NCBI RefSeq assembly: GCF_900176515.1
Contig: NZ_FWXV01000002.1
Span: 1,488,001 to 1,552,000, forward strand
DNA: 64,000 nucleotides
Direction: 5' to 3'
Source: Kibdelosporangium aridum
Lineage (GTDB): Bacteria > Actinomycetota > Actinomycetes > Mycobacteriales > Pseudonocardiaceae
Shown: positions 31,652-40,555 of the stretch, one piece after another
Layout: each line of letters starts with the position of its first letter
Position numbering within the stretch: position 1 is the first letter of the stretch
The notes under the pieces: generated by a model
What the model was told of the DNA's origin: nothing
The model's input: only the letters and a program-made list of their open reading frames with translations
Database searches by the model: none
Made by a program: the position numbers and the translations under genes

Positions 31652-34600
31652 GCTTTCCCCGCCGGCGTAATCCCGCCCAGGACCGGTTGGGGAGGGGCCC
31701 GCTCGGCGCGTTGCCAGCATCAGCGCGCCGGGCTTTGGCCCTGTGTTTCGTCCTTGCTTTCCTGTCGGCATTGGCTCTCGTCGCCCAGGCGTGGTCGCTC
31801 GCTTCGGTGGTGACCGGGCATGGATTGCTCGTCGTCCTCGTCGGATCCGTTATCGCCCGCGCGTTGTTGAACTGGGCGACGCAGGTCGTCGCCGCCCGCG
31901 CAGCTGCTGGAGCGAAAGAGGAATTGCGGGCGCAGGTGCTCGACACGTCGTTGGCCCGCGGACCGGAGTGGATTTCCACGCAAGGCCCGGCCTCATTGAC
32001 CGTACTGGTCACCAAAGGCTTGGACGCGCTCGACGCGTACTTCACGGTGTACTTGCCCGCGTTGGTGACCGCGGCCGTCGTGCCGATTTCAGTCGGTGCG
32101 GCGATCCTGTTCGTCGACTGGCCCGCAGCGATCGTGATCGCGGTGACGGTGCCATTGGTTCCGTTGTTCGCGATTCTGATCGGCAAACACACGGCGACGA
32201 AGGTCGCGGAGTCGGCAGACGCCACAGCGCGGTTGTCCGCCCATTTGCTCGAAATGGTCCGGGCGTTGCCCGTGCTGACGGCTTTCCGGCGTGCCGCGAC
32301 CCAAGCCGAGGCGGTACGCCGCGTTTCCGAACGGCATCGCCGCGCGACCATGACGACCTTGCGGACGGCGTTCGCCTCATCGTTGGCGCTTGAGCTGATC
32401 GCGACACTGTCGGTCGCGGTCGTCGCGGTGATCATCGGCGTACGGCTGGTCTCCGGCGATATGACGTTGCTCGTCGGACTGTTCGTGCTGATCCTGGCGC
32501 CGGAGTGCTACTTCCCGCTGCGCGCGGCAGGCGCGGCGCACCACGCCAGCGAAGACGGCATCGAGGCCATCCGCCGCGTGCATTCCCTGTCCGGTTCGGT
32601 GCCTTCCTCTTTGCAGTTCGCTTCGGACGTCGTGGCCACTGTTTCGGACCTGCGAGTGGCCCGGCGGGACGGGTTCGCACCGGACGGAGTGTCGTTCGCG
32701 TTGCGACCAGGGGAGATCGTCCGGCTCTCGCAGCCCAGCGGCGGCGGCAAGTCGACGACCATCGCTGCACTGTTGGGCTTTGTCCCTGTGACTTCAGGTT
32801 CCGTTGTCGTCGGAGCCTCGGACCTCCCAGCCTGGCGGCGGATCGTCGCCTGGGTGCCACAGCGCCCCGCCTTCGCGGGCGTCACCGTGATGGAGGAGCT
32901 TCGGCTCGCGGTGAGCGACCGCAACGTGCCGCCTACCGAAGAGGAGATGCGTTCGGTCGCCGCGATGGCAGCTGCCTCGCACCTGCTGAACCGCACGATC
33001 ATCGAACTGTCCACAGGGGAGCGCCAGCGGATCGCGCTCGCCAGGGCGTTCTTGCGCGTCAAACGCGGCGCCCGAGTCCTGCTGCTCGACGAGCCAACCG
33101 CACATCTGGACGCCGCCACCGCCAGCCACGTAATGCGATCGGTGTACGACTTGGCGAACGATGGCGTGGCCGTGCTGCTGGCAACCCACCGCGAAGTCAA
33201 GCTGACCGAGGAATCCGTGCCAGTGGCGGCCGTTCCTACATCGGTGTCAGACGAGTCAGGGAAAGCAGCCCGCGTAAGGATTACCCGCCGAGAGCTACTC
33301 GGCGCGTTGATCGGCGCGCTGGCCCTCGCGAGTGGCGTCGCCCTGACTGCCGTGTCGGCGTGGCTGATCGCACGAGCCGCCGAACAACCACCGATCCTCA
33401 CTTTGACCGTCGCCATCGTCGGCGTACGGACCTTCGGTCTGGCGCGTGCGGGGTTGCGGTACCTCGAACGCCTCGTCACCCACGACGCCGCCTTCCGCCG
33501 CGCTGCGGAATTGCGCGTGTCGCTATGGCAGCGGTTGGTCTCTCTCGGCCCCGCGCGCACCGCGGGCTTGGCACGCGGCGAAGGTTTGCAACGACTCGTG
33601 GATGACGTTGACACCGTCCGCGACCTGACCCCGCGAGTCCTCGTACCGCCGATCATCGCTGCGGTTGTGTGCACTGTGGCCATTGGTGTCCAGGCGGTTC
33701 TGTCACCAACGGCTGGCCTTGTCCTTGCCGGAGCGGTGGTGCTCGGCGGTATCGGCGCGCCGTTGCTCGCGCGGTTCCTGGAACGCCGCGCCACGACCGC
33801 CCTCGCCGAAGGCCGACGCAGTGTCGCGGCAGGTGTGCTCACCCTGCTTGAAGCCGCACCCGAACTCCTCGTTTTCGGCGCGGCGCAAGCAAAACGGGCC
33901 ACCCTCGCCCGCATCGACGCGGATCTGGCCCGGCGCACCCGGCGGCAAGCATTTGGTGCGGGAGCCGCGACCGCCGTGATCACCCTGGCCACTGGCCTGG
34001 CAGCAACTTACGGCGCCACAACAGCAAACCCAGTCCTGGCATTGGTCCCACTAGCCCTGGCCGAAGTTCTTTCCCTGCTCCCACCGGCATTGCAGCACCG
34101 CGACGCCCTCAAAACCGCCTACGCCCGAGTCCAATCAATTCCCGCGCCACGCCAAACCAAACCCGTTGAATCGACCCACGCACCCCACCCCCAAGCAGCC
34201 CCCACCACTCCCAGGGGGGCGACCCCGGACCCATTCTATCGGGATAAGGCCTGGTCAAGGGGGGATTCGGCGGGCTGTGGACAACTAGTTGGAGGCAACG
34301 GTCCGTTCGTGCGACAAAAGCCGGGCGCGACCAGCGCGGCCGTGAGTCGTGATGGGATTGATGTTCGTTGGTCTGAGGGGAGTTTGGGGGATGGCACTGT
34401 TCCGGCCGTGAGGCTCGATGGGGTTGATGCCGGTGGGTCTGGGGCGGTTGAGTCGAATTTGCAGGAGGGCACTGTCCCGACTGGGAGTCGTGACGGGATT
34501 GATGTTCGTTGGTCTGAGGGGAGTTCGGGGGATGGCGCTGTCCCGGCCGTGAGGCTCGATGGGGTTGATGTCCGCTGGCCCGGGGCCGCTGAGCCGAGCC

Positions 34601-35139
34601 TGAAAGACGTCTCGCTCACCATCCCCGCAGGCAGCCACGTTGCCATCGTCGGCCCGTCCGGTGCGGGCAAGTCCACACTGCTCGCCCTCCTGCTCGGCTT
34701 CCTCTCCGCCGAGAAGGGCAGCGCCCAAGTCCCGGACAAGGTCGCCTGGTGCCCGCAGGAACCCCAGCTCGTCTCCACGACGATCCGCGAAAACCTCAGG
34801 CTCGGCAGCCCCGACGCCAGTGACGAAATCCTCAAGCAGGCACTGACCGACGCGGGCCTAGGACACTGGACGGACAGGCTCGACAGCCTCGTCGGCATGG
34901 TCTCCGGCGGCGAAGCGGACCGGTTGGCCCTCGCCCGCGCCCTGCTCGCTGCGCCTCAGGCCGATCTCGTCATCCTCGACGAGCCGACGGCCCACCTTGA
35001 CGTGCCGACCGCCAAGGCTGTCCTCAGCGGCTTGGCGCAGAACCTCAAAGGCAGGACGTTGGTGCACGTCACGCATCGGCCAGAAGAAGCGGCCGATGCG
35101 GACATGGTGATCCGGGTCGACGCGGGCCGGGTGGCATAG
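31648..35139 (+). CDS. cydDC: Fused CydDC ABC exporter with a repeat-bearing linker
   Basis: A 1163-residue fusion of two TMD-NBD halves that exports thiols for bd oxidase assembly. The N-terminal half has Walker A QPSGGGKST (from residue 362; the usual first Gly is Gln), signature LSTGERQRIALARAF and VLLLDEPTAHLD. The C-terminal half has GPSGAGKST (from 1002), VSGGEADRLALARALL and LVILDEPTAHLD. Between TMD2 and NBD2, about residues 830-985 form an unusual Pro/Gly-rich linker with two DNA direct repeats. ATG overlaps the cydB stop. Confidence 0.92.
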   Translation: MSFPRRRNPAQDRLGRGPLGALPASARRALALCFVLAFLSALALVAQAWSLASVVTGHGLLVVLVGSVIARALLNWATQVVAARAAAGAKEELRAQVLDTSLARGPEWISTQGPASLTVLVTKGLDALDAYFTVYLPALVTAAVVPISVGAAILFVDWPAAIVIAVTVPLVPLFAILIGKHTATKVAESADATARLSAHLLEMVRALPVLTAFRRAATQAEAVRRVSERHRRATMTTLRTAFASSLALELIATLSVAVVAVIIGVRLVSGDMTLLVGLFVLILAPECYFPLRAAGAAHHASEDGIEAIRRVHSLSGSVPSSLQFASDVVATVSDLRVARRDGFAPDGVSFALRPGEIVRLSQPSGGGKSTTIAALLGFVPVTSGSVVVGASDLPAWRRIVAWVPQRPAFAGVTVMEELRLAVSDRNVPPTEEEMRSVAAMAAASHLLNRTIIELSTGERQRIALARAFLRVKRGARVLLLDEPTAHLDAATASHVMRSVYDLANDGVAVLLATHREVKLTEESVPVAAVPTSVSDESGKAARVRITRRELLGALIGALALASGVALTAVSAWLIARAAEQPPILTLTVAIVGVRTFGLARAGLRYLERLVTHDAAFRRAAELRVSLWQRLVSLGPARTAGLARGEGLQRLVDDVDTVRDLTPRVLVPPIIAAVVCTVAIGVQAVLSPTAGLVLAGAVVLGGIGAPLLARFLERRATTALAEGRRSVAAGVLTLLEAAPELLVFGAAQAKRATLARIDADLARRTRRQAFGAGAATAVITLATGLAATYGATTANPVLALVPLALAEVLSLLPPALQHRDALKTAYARVQSIPAPRQTKPVESTHAPHPQAAPTTPRGATPDPFYRDKAWSRGDSAGCGQLVGGNGPFVRQKPGATSAAVSRDGIDVRWSEGSLGDGTVPAVRLDGVDAGGSGAVESNLQEGTVPTGSRDGIDVRWSEGSSGDGAVPAVRLDGVDVRWPGAAEPSLKDVSLTIPAGSHVAIVGPSGAGKSTLLALLLGFLSAEKGSAQVPDKVAWCPQEPQLVSTTIRENLRLGSPDASDEILKQALTDAGLGHWTDRLDSLVGMVSGGEADRLALARALLAAPQADLVILDEPTAHLDVPTAKAVLSGLAQNLKGRTLVHVTHRPEEAADADMVIRVDAGRVA
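34344..34570 (+). repeat. Pair of 86-bp direct repeats within cydDC
   Basis: Two near-identical 86-bp units (34344-34429 and 34485-34570) are offset by 141 bp (47 codons), so they stay in frame. They differ at about four positions. Each encodes a SRDGIDVRWSEGS segment followed by AVRLDGVD, resembling the first strand of the NBD that follows (LDGVDVRWPG). Confidence 0.85.
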
Positions 35140-35153
35140 CCTTGTTGACGATT

Positions 35154-36287
35154 ATGGATCCGACATTGGCCGCGCGGGCCTTGACCGCGTCCACTGAGAT
35201 CGCCACGGCCGTCCTGTCCGGTGAGGAGCCCGAGGCGGTCCTTGCCATGGTCGTCGAGGTCGCTGCCGAGCTGGCCGAGGCAGATCTCGGGCTGGTGATG
35301 GCGCGTGGGGAGGACGGGCGGCTCACGGTAGAGGCCGCACACGGCAACACCATCCTCGAAGACCCGGTCGGGTTGGTGCTTTCCACGCGATCATCGGCCG
35401 CGAGGGTCGCGCGCAGCGGGATCCCGATGGTTGTCGACGACGTCACCTCGGACCCGCGCACCTCACCGTTCGTCCCGAAGGAGCTGTGGGGGTTCGGGCC
35501 CTTCGCGGCGGCGCCCTTCGGCACAAGGGAACGAAGGCTTGGCGCGCTGACCGTCTACCGGAAGAAGGGCGCGCAACCGTTCACGCCTCCGACGGTCGAA
35601 GTCCTGACGGCGTTCGCGGCGCAGGCCGGGCTTGTGCTCGTGTTGGCCGAGGGGTCGAACGCACGGCAGCGAGTGGCGGTCCTCGAGGAGCGCGAGAAGA
35701 TCGCCCGCAACCTCCATGACGTGATCGTCCAGCGGCTCTACGGCGCGGGCATGCAGCTGGACCTGCTCGTACGCAGGCCGGCCAAGCGGCTCGCCAAGGC
35801 GGATGCCGCGCGGCTTGCCGACGCCGTCGACCAGTTGGACGCGACGATCGCGGAGATCCGCGGCACGGTCCGGGCCCTGCTCAACCCCGATCCGACCGAG
35901 CCGATGGATCTGGCCGAGACCGTCCGGTCCGAGGTGGCGACCGCGGGTGAGTTGCTCGGGTTCACGCCGAGGCTGGACATCATCGGCGAGCTGAAAACCG
36001 TCCCCGGTGAGGTGGCCGACCACACCAGGGCCGCCCTCAGGGAGGCACTCTCCAACGTCGTGCGGCATTCCGGCGCGAGCAGTGTCCGGGTCCAGCTCAA
36101 GGTCACCCCGTACGACCTCGAGCTGCACGTGGTCGACAACGGGTGCGGCATCCCGCCGGGCGTCACCCAGCGAGGGCTCAACCACCTGCGGGAACGTGCC
36201 GAGCAAGCCGGTGGGGACTGCGAGGTCAGGTCCAGTGCCCGCACGGGCACGACGGTGAGCTGGAAGGTGCCGCTAACGTCCCGTTGA
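35154..36287 (+). CDS. DevS/DosS-like GAF sensor histidine kinase
   Basis: A 377-residue cytosolic kinase. The GAF domain spans about 25-170. A HisKA_3 dimerisation domain carries phospho-His 188 (EREKIARNLHDVIVQRLYG). The HATPase is near 270-375 (ALREALSNVVRHSGASSV, DNGCGIPPG). It has one GAF domain, where mycobacterial DevS has two; a heme pocket cannot be judged. ATG 35154 is used; an in-frame TTG at 35142 is possible. It lies 14 bp after cydDC and is convergent with a NarL-type regulator, overlapping it by 15 bp. Confidence 0.88.
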   Translation: MDPTLAARALTASTEIATAVLSGEEPEAVLAMVVEVAAELAEADLGLVMARGEDGRLTVEAAHGNTILEDPVGLVLSTRSSAARVARSGIPMVVDDVTSDPRTSPFVPKELWGFGPFAAAPFGTRERRLGALTVYRKKGAQPFTPPTVEVLTAFAAQAGLVLVLAEGSNARQRVAVLEEREKIARNLHDVIVQRLYGAGMQLDLLVRRPAKRLAKADAARLADAVDQLDATIAEIRGTVRALLNPDPTEPMDLAETVRSEVATAGELLGFTPRLDIIGELKTVPGEVADHTRAALREALSNVVRHSGASSVRVQLKVTPYDLELHVVDNGCGIPPGVTQRGLNHLRERAEQAGGDCEVRSSARTGTTVSWKVPLTSR

Positions 36288-36908
36288 GCGGCGGGCCACC
36301 CAGGCCGCTGCCTGCGTGCGGCGCTCCATGCCGAGCTTCGCCAGTACCGAGGTCACGTAGTTCTTCACGGTCTTCTCGGCCAGGAACAGCTGCTCGGCGA
36401 TCTGCCGGTTGGTCAGGCCTTCGCCGATCAACTCGAGGACCTTGCGTTCGCGCTCGGTCAACGTGTTCAGCTCGTCCGAATCCGCGGCCCGGCGCATCCG
36501 GTCGAGCACCCGCGCGGTCGTGACGGGGTCGAGCAGGGACCGGCCTGCAGCAACCTCGTGCACGGCCGTCACCAGGTCGTGTCCACGGACTTGCTTGAGC
36601 AGGTAACCCGACGCGCCGGCCATGATCGCGCCGACCAAGGCCTCCTCGTCGTCGAACGCTGTGAGCACGAGACAACGCGGGCCGTCGGGCAACGAGCGCA
36701 GCGTGCGGCACAGTTCGACGCCGTTGCCGTCGGGCAGGCGCACGTCCACGATCGCGACGTCGGGTTTGCTGGCTGTGGCACGCACGAGCGCCTCGCCGAC
36801 TGTGCCAGCTTCGGCGACGACCTCGATGTCCTTCTCGCCGTTCAACAGGTCGCGCAGCCCTCGCCGGACGACTTCGTGGTCGTCGACGAGCAGCAACCGG
36901 ACGGTCAT
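36273..36908 (-). CDS. DevR/DosR-like NarL-family response regulator
   Basis: A 211-residue regulator: receiver domain 1-120 with phospho-acceptor D55 (AIVDVRLPDGNG), and a LuxR-type helix-turn-helix at about 145-205 (LTERERKVLELIGEGLTNRQIAEQL, then EKTVKNYVTSVLAKLGMERRTQAA). The C-terminal RRTQAAAW pattern matches DevR/DosR. Opposite strand to its likely kinase, with overlapping 3' ends. It is the obvious candidate to bind the GGACCTAGGTCC box upstream of cydA. Confidence 0.88.
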   Translation of the reverse strand: MTVRLLLVDDHEVVRRGLRDLLNGEKDIEVVAEAGTVGEALVRATASKPDVAIVDVRLPDGNGVELCRTLRSLPDGPRCLVLTAFDDEEALVGAIMAGASGYLLKQVRGHDLVTAVHEVAAGRSLLDPVTTARVLDRMRRAADSDELNTLTERERKVLELIGEGLTNRQIAEQLFLAEKTVKNYVTSVLAKLGMERRTQAAAWVARRSTGR

Positions 36909-36910
36909 GC

Positions 36911-37834
36911 CTAGAGCTTACGGAGCCGAACCCGGCATACGTTGTGATCCGGGCCTTTTCGCAGGACCAGGGTGGCGCGCGGGCGGGTCGGCAGGATGTT
37001 CTGGATCAGGTTCGGCTCGTTGATCCCGTTCCACAGCTGCATCGCCTCCCGCCGTGCTTCGTCGTCGCTCAGCGAGGCGTAGTGGTGGAAGTGCGACTCC
37101 GGGTTGGCGAACGCGGTGTGCCGCAGCGTCAGGAACCGCTCGACGTACCAGCGCGCGACGTCCTCGGTGTGCGCGTCCACGAAGATCGAGAAGTCGAACA
37201 GGTCGGCGACGGTCAGCCTCGGCCCTGGCTGCAGCACGTTCAGGCCTTCGACGATGAGGATGTCCGGGCGCCGGATGACCTGCTCCTCGCCCGGCACGAT
37301 GTCGTAGAGCAGGTGCGAGTAGATCGGTGCGCGGGCCTCCGGTGCACCAGATTTGATCTCCGAGACGAACCGCAGCAACGCCCTGCGGTCGTAGCTTTCC
37401 GGGAACCCCTTGCGGTGCATGATGCCGCGCCGCAGCAACTCGGCACGCGGCCACAGAAACCCGTCCGTGGTGACCAGTTCGACCCTCGGGTGGTCCGGCC
37501 AACGCGCCAGCAGCGCCCGCAACACACGGGCCGTCGTCGACTTGCCGACCGCGACACTGCCCGCGACACCGATGATGAACGGCACCTTCTCCGATTCGCC
37601 GAGGAAGGTCGCGGTCGCGTCGGACAGTCGTTGCCGGGCCTGGACCTGCAGGTTGATCAGCCGGGACAGCGGCAGGTAGACCTCGGCGACCTCGCTGAGG
37701 TCGACCGGATCGTTCAAACCACGCAGCCGGGTCAGATCGCCTGCCGACAGCGGCAGCGGCGTTGATTTGCGTAGCTCTCGCCACTGCTCCCGATGCAATT
37801 CCACATACGGGGTCAGATCACGCACGCGCGCCAT
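36911..37834 (-). CDS. coaA: Type I pantothenate kinase
   Basis: A 307-residue P-loop kinase that performs the first step of coenzyme A synthesis (pantothenate to 4'-phosphopantothenate). Walker A is [16 protein letters not shown], followed by [19 protein letters not shown] and [20 protein letters not shown] is preceded by GAGGAG. It lies 2 bp upstream of the regulator on the same strand, so read-through into the response regulator is likely. Confidence 0.95.
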   Translation of the reverse strand: MARVRDLTPYVELHREQWRELRKSTPLPLSAGDLTRLRGLNDPVDLSEVAEVYLPLSRLINLQVQARQRLSDATATFLGESEKVPFIIGVAGSVAVGKSTTARVLRALLARWPDHPRVELVTTDGFLWPRAELLRRGIMHRKGFPESYDRRALLRFVSEIKSGAPEARAPIYSHLLYDIVPGEEQVIRRPDILIVEGLNVLQPGPRLTVADLFDFSIFVDAHTEDVARWYVERFLTLRHTAFANPESHFHHYASLSDDEARREAMQLWNGINEPNLIQNILPTRPRATLVLRKGPDHNVCRVRLRKL

Positions 37835-37903
37835 CGCGCCACTCCTCGCCGAGGCAGGGAAAACTCGTAGTTAACGGTAGGTGGTGACTGGCAAGCTCGC
37901 GCT

Positions 37904-38389
37904 GTGACGAAGTACACGCTGCGACCCCTAGAAGCCGCCGACCAGCCGAAAATCGCGCAGCTGCTGACCGAAAGCTGGGGTTCGCCAAGGGTTGTGATTG
38001 GACACGGCCGGGTCATGGACGCCGCCGCGCTGCCCGGGTTAGTCGCCTCACAGGACGGCGAGATTGTCGGTTTGCTCACGTATTACGTCGACGGCAAGAC
38101 CGCTGAGCTCGTCACGCTCAACGCTTATGTCGCCGAGGGCGGCATCGGTACGGCGATGCTCGAGGCGATGAAATCGATCGTCAAGGAACTGGGCTGCGAA
38201 CGCATAATCCTGATGACGACCAACGACAACACCGATGCGATTCGCTTCTACCAACGCCGCGGCTTCCATATGCGCGAGCTGCGAGCGGGGGCGATTGAGG
38301 CCGCGCGGGCGATGAAGCCGGAGATTCCGCTGACGGGCAAGCACGGCATCCCGATCAGGGATGAGCTGGAGTTCGAACTACTGCTGTGA
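37904..38389 (+). CDS. GNAT-family N-acetyltransferase
   Basis: A 161-residue GNAT protein with acetyl-CoA binding segment NAYVAEGGIGTAMLEAMK and a C-terminal AIRFYQRRGFHMREL motif. The substrate is unknown. GTG start; a CAAGCT hexamer 6 nt upstream suggests another leaderless gene. Its 3' end overlaps the convergent macro-domain gene by 12 bp. Confidence 0.82.
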   Translation: MTKYTLRPLEAADQPKIAQLLTESWGSPRVVIGHGRVMDAAALPGLVASQDGEIVGLLTYYVDGKTAELVTLNAYVAEGGIGTAMLEAMKSIVKELGCERIILMTTNDNTDAIRFYQRRGFHMRELRAGAIEAARAMKPEIPLTGKHGIPIRDELEFELLL

Positions 38390-38986
38390 GAAGACCTCGT
38401 CCCAGGCCGCCATCACCTGACGCGCGCATGTTTCCGGCGAGACGCCGCCGGTGCCGGTGCCCAGCCCGGGTAGCGCGATGGTGCGGATGACGTCCCGGAT
38501 GTGCACCCCCTCGTCAAGAAGACCGTCCCGCCATAACCGGAATGCGCCGCGCGCGGCGAGGTAGGGATGAACCGTGTCCTCAGGCAGTAACTCGCCTGGC
38601 TCACGCATCGTCGGCGCGCTGATCAACCACGCGGGCATGGGCGCGCCGGTCGGCACGATCAACGCCTCACCCACCGGCAGTTCGCCGCCGTGGAACGCCA
38701 GTACGGCGCTACGCACCGTCTGCTCGATGTTGGGAAACGCGTCCGCGTAAACCGCGTCGATTCCGCCACGCATCCAGCCATAAGAGTTCGCTGGGCTCAC
38801 GACCGCCTGTACGGGTGCGTCGAGTACCGAGCCGTGGTGCACGCGTATGCCGTGGCGCTGTCGCGCCGCAGCCTCCCAAGCGCGTGCGAGGGGCTCCTCA
38901 ACCGCGCACAACACCAACTCCGGTGAAGACGGACCTGACAGGTGATGGGTGCTTGCCTCCGACTCGGCGGTCACGCCCAACAGCAT
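38378..38986 (-). CDS. Macro-domain protein
   Basis: A 202-residue protein with a macro (ADP-ribose-binding) fold: VHHGSVLDAPVQAVVSPANSYGWMRGGIDAVYADAF (the Asn-Ser and Gly-Gly-Ile loop) and IALPGLGTGTGGVSPETCARQV (phosphate-binding loop). Such proteins bind or hydrolyse ADP-ribose, O-acetyl-ADP-ribose or ADP-ribosylated nucleic acid. The N-terminal 45 residues are an unrecognised lead. Divergent from pheA. Confidence 0.85.
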   Translation of the reverse strand: MLLGVTAESEASTHHLSGPSSPELVLCAVEEPLARAWEAAARQRHGIRVHHGSVLDAPVQAVVSPANSYGWMRGGIDAVYADAFPNIEQTVRSAVLAFHGGELPVGEALIVPTGAPMPAWLISAPTMREPGELLPEDTVHPYLAARGAFRLWRDGLLDEGVHIRDVIRTIALPGLGTGTGGVSPETCARQVMAAWDEVFSQQ

Positions 38987-39026
38987 GTCAGGCCAGGGAC
39001 AGCACGGGAACCGCCATCAAGTGCCC

Positions 39027-39032
39027 TATGGT
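39027..39032 (+). promoter_or_regulatory. -10 hexamer of leaderless pheA
   Basis: TATGGT ends 6 nt before the GTG start of pheA; no ribosome-binding site is present. Confidence 0.5.
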
Positions 39033-39038
39033 TGAACC

Positions 39039-39947
39039 GTGTCACGTATCGCCTACTTCGGCCCGCGGGGGACCTTCACCGAACAAGCAGCCCGCTCATT
39101 TGGGGACGCCGAGTTCGTCGCAGTGGACACGGTCCCGTTGGTGCTCGCCGCGGTGCGCGCGGGCGAGGTCGACGCCGGGTGTGTGCCGGTCGAGAACTCG
39201 GTCGAGGGCGCCGTGACCGCGACTATGGACTCCTTGGCGGAAGACGAGCCGCTGTACGCGGTTGGCGAAGCCATCCTGCCTGTCCGGTTCTCGATCCTGA
39301 CGCGTCCTGGTGTGAAGGCCGAGGACGTCAAGACCGTTGCCTCGCACCCACATGCGCTCGCTCAAGTTCGTTACTGGGTTGCCGAGAACCTGCCCAACGC
39401 GGTGCCTGTCGCCACCACGTCGACGGCTTCCGCGGCGGTGCGCGTCAACGAAGGCGAGTTCGACGCGGCCGTGTCCGCGCCTGTCGCCGTCATGCACTAC
39501 CCGCTCCACGAGCTGGCGACCGACGTAGCCGACGTCGACACCGCGGTCACGCGCTTCCTGCTGTTGCGCAGGCCAGGCCACTTGCCGCAGCCAACCGGCC
39601 GCGACCGCACGTCGCTGGCCGTGATCATCGCGCACGACGAGCCCGGGTCGCTGGCCAACACACTGTCCGAACTGGCGCTGCGCGGGATCAACCTGACCAG
39701 GATCGAGTCCCGGCCGCTGCGTGGGCAGTTCGGCGAATACCGCTTCTACCTGGACCTCGACGGGCACATCGCGGAGCAGCGGGTCGGCGATGCGCTGGCC
39801 GCGTTGCACCGCAACAGCCGCCAGGTCCGCTTCCTCGGGTCGTACCCGAAAGCCGATGAGTCCACCTCGGATGCGCCTGCCCGGGCCACCGACGCCGACT
39901 ACCAGGCCGCCGCGGAGTGGCTGGCCAAGGTCCGGGAGGGCCTCTGA
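39039..39947 (+). CDS. pheA: Prephenate dehydratase
   Basis: A 302-residue prephenate dehydratase (prephenate to phenylpyruvate) with a regulatory ACT domain. The catalytic part covers about 1-180 (AYFGPRGTFTEQAA, VPVENSVEGAV, and the VDTAVTRFLLL motif with the Thr-Arg-Phe). The ACT domain covers about 195-275 (IIAHDEPGSLANTLSELALRG, IESRPLRGQFGEYRFYLDL), predicting feedback inhibition by phenylalanine. Its TGA shares an A with the ATG of the phosphoglycerate mutase gene. Part of the conserved origin-proximal block. Confidence 0.95.
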   Translation: MSRIAYFGPRGTFTEQAARSFGDAEFVAVDTVPLVLAAVRAGEVDAGCVPVENSVEGAVTATMDSLAEDEPLYAVGEAILPVRFSILTRPGVKAEDVKTVASHPHALAQVRYWVAENLPNAVPVATTSTASAAVRVNEGEFDAAVSAPVAVMHYPLHELATDVADVDTAVTRFLLLRRPGHLPQPTGRDRTSLAVIIAHDEPGSLANTLSELALRGINLTRIESRPLRGQFGEYRFYLDLDGHIAEQRVGDALAALHRNSRQVRFLGSYPKADESTSDAPARATDADYQAAAEWLAKVREGL

Positions 39948-40555
39948 TGCGGTTGATGCTCGTCCGTCACGGCCAGACCGCGTCCAACTTGCAGCGCGCG
40001 CTCGACACCAGCCTCCCCGGCGCACCACTCACCGAAGAAGGTCACCAGCAAGCCGCGGACTTCGCCGCCCGGTTAGCGGACGTGCCGGTGGCCGTCTACG
40101 CGAGCCTGGCAACCCGCGCCCAGGAGACCGCCGCGCCGATCGCGGCCGCACACGGCCTTGAGGTGCAGCCGATCGAAGGCGTGCACGAGGTCTTCGTCGG
40201 TGATCTGGAAGGCCGCACCGACGAAGCCGCGATCAAGCAGTTCTTCGAGATCTACCTGCGCTGGACCAACGACGACCTGGACGCCCGGATGCCGGGCGGG
40301 GAGAGCGGCGCGGAGATCCGCAGCCGGTTCCTCGACGCGGTCCGGCTGATCCAGGACAAGCACCAGGACGGCCTGGTCGTCCTGGTCAGCCACGGCGGCA
40401 TGATCCGGCTCGGTGCGGAGTGGCTGGCCGAGAACGTGACCGGCCAGCTCGCCAACGTCGGCGTGCTGCCCAACACCGGTCACGTCCTGCTGGAAGCCAA
40501 CGGCGAAGGCTGGAACTGCCTGGAGTGGACCGGCTTGGAGCTACCCCACTCGTGA
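39947..40555 (+). CDS. Histidine phosphatase (phosphoglycerate mutase family)
   Basis: A 202-residue histidine-phosphatase protein with the catalytic LVRHGQTASN at the N-terminus, RAQETAAPIAA, a glutamate in HEVFVGDLEGR, and the second catalytic His in VLVSHGGMIR. Real phosphoglycerate mutase activity is uncertain; in actinobacteria this pheA neighbour is annotated as a broad phosphatase. Start TGATG-coupled to pheA. The last 15 bp overlap the convergent phospholipase gene. Confidence 0.88.
   Translation: MRLMLVRHGQTASNLQRALDTSLPGAPLTEEGHQQAADFAARLADVPVAVYASLATRAQETAAPIAAAHGLEVQPIEGVHEVFVGDLEGRTDEAAIKQFFEIYLRWTNDDLDARMPGGESGAEIRSRFLDAVRLIQDKHQDGLVVLVSHGGMIRLGAEWLAENVTGQLANVGVLPNTGHVLLEANGEGWNCLEWTGLELPHS

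Noticed and set aside
34226..34263. Consensus-like TTGACC and TAGAAT on the minus strand in the cydDC linker, as an internal promoter
   Set aside because: Spacer is only 14 bp, and the segment is inside an intact reading frame with no antisense gene.
34344..34570. The repeats as a CRISPR or mobile element
   Set aside because: Only two units, in frame with the host gene, no spacers of uniform length, no terminal inverted repeats or target duplications.
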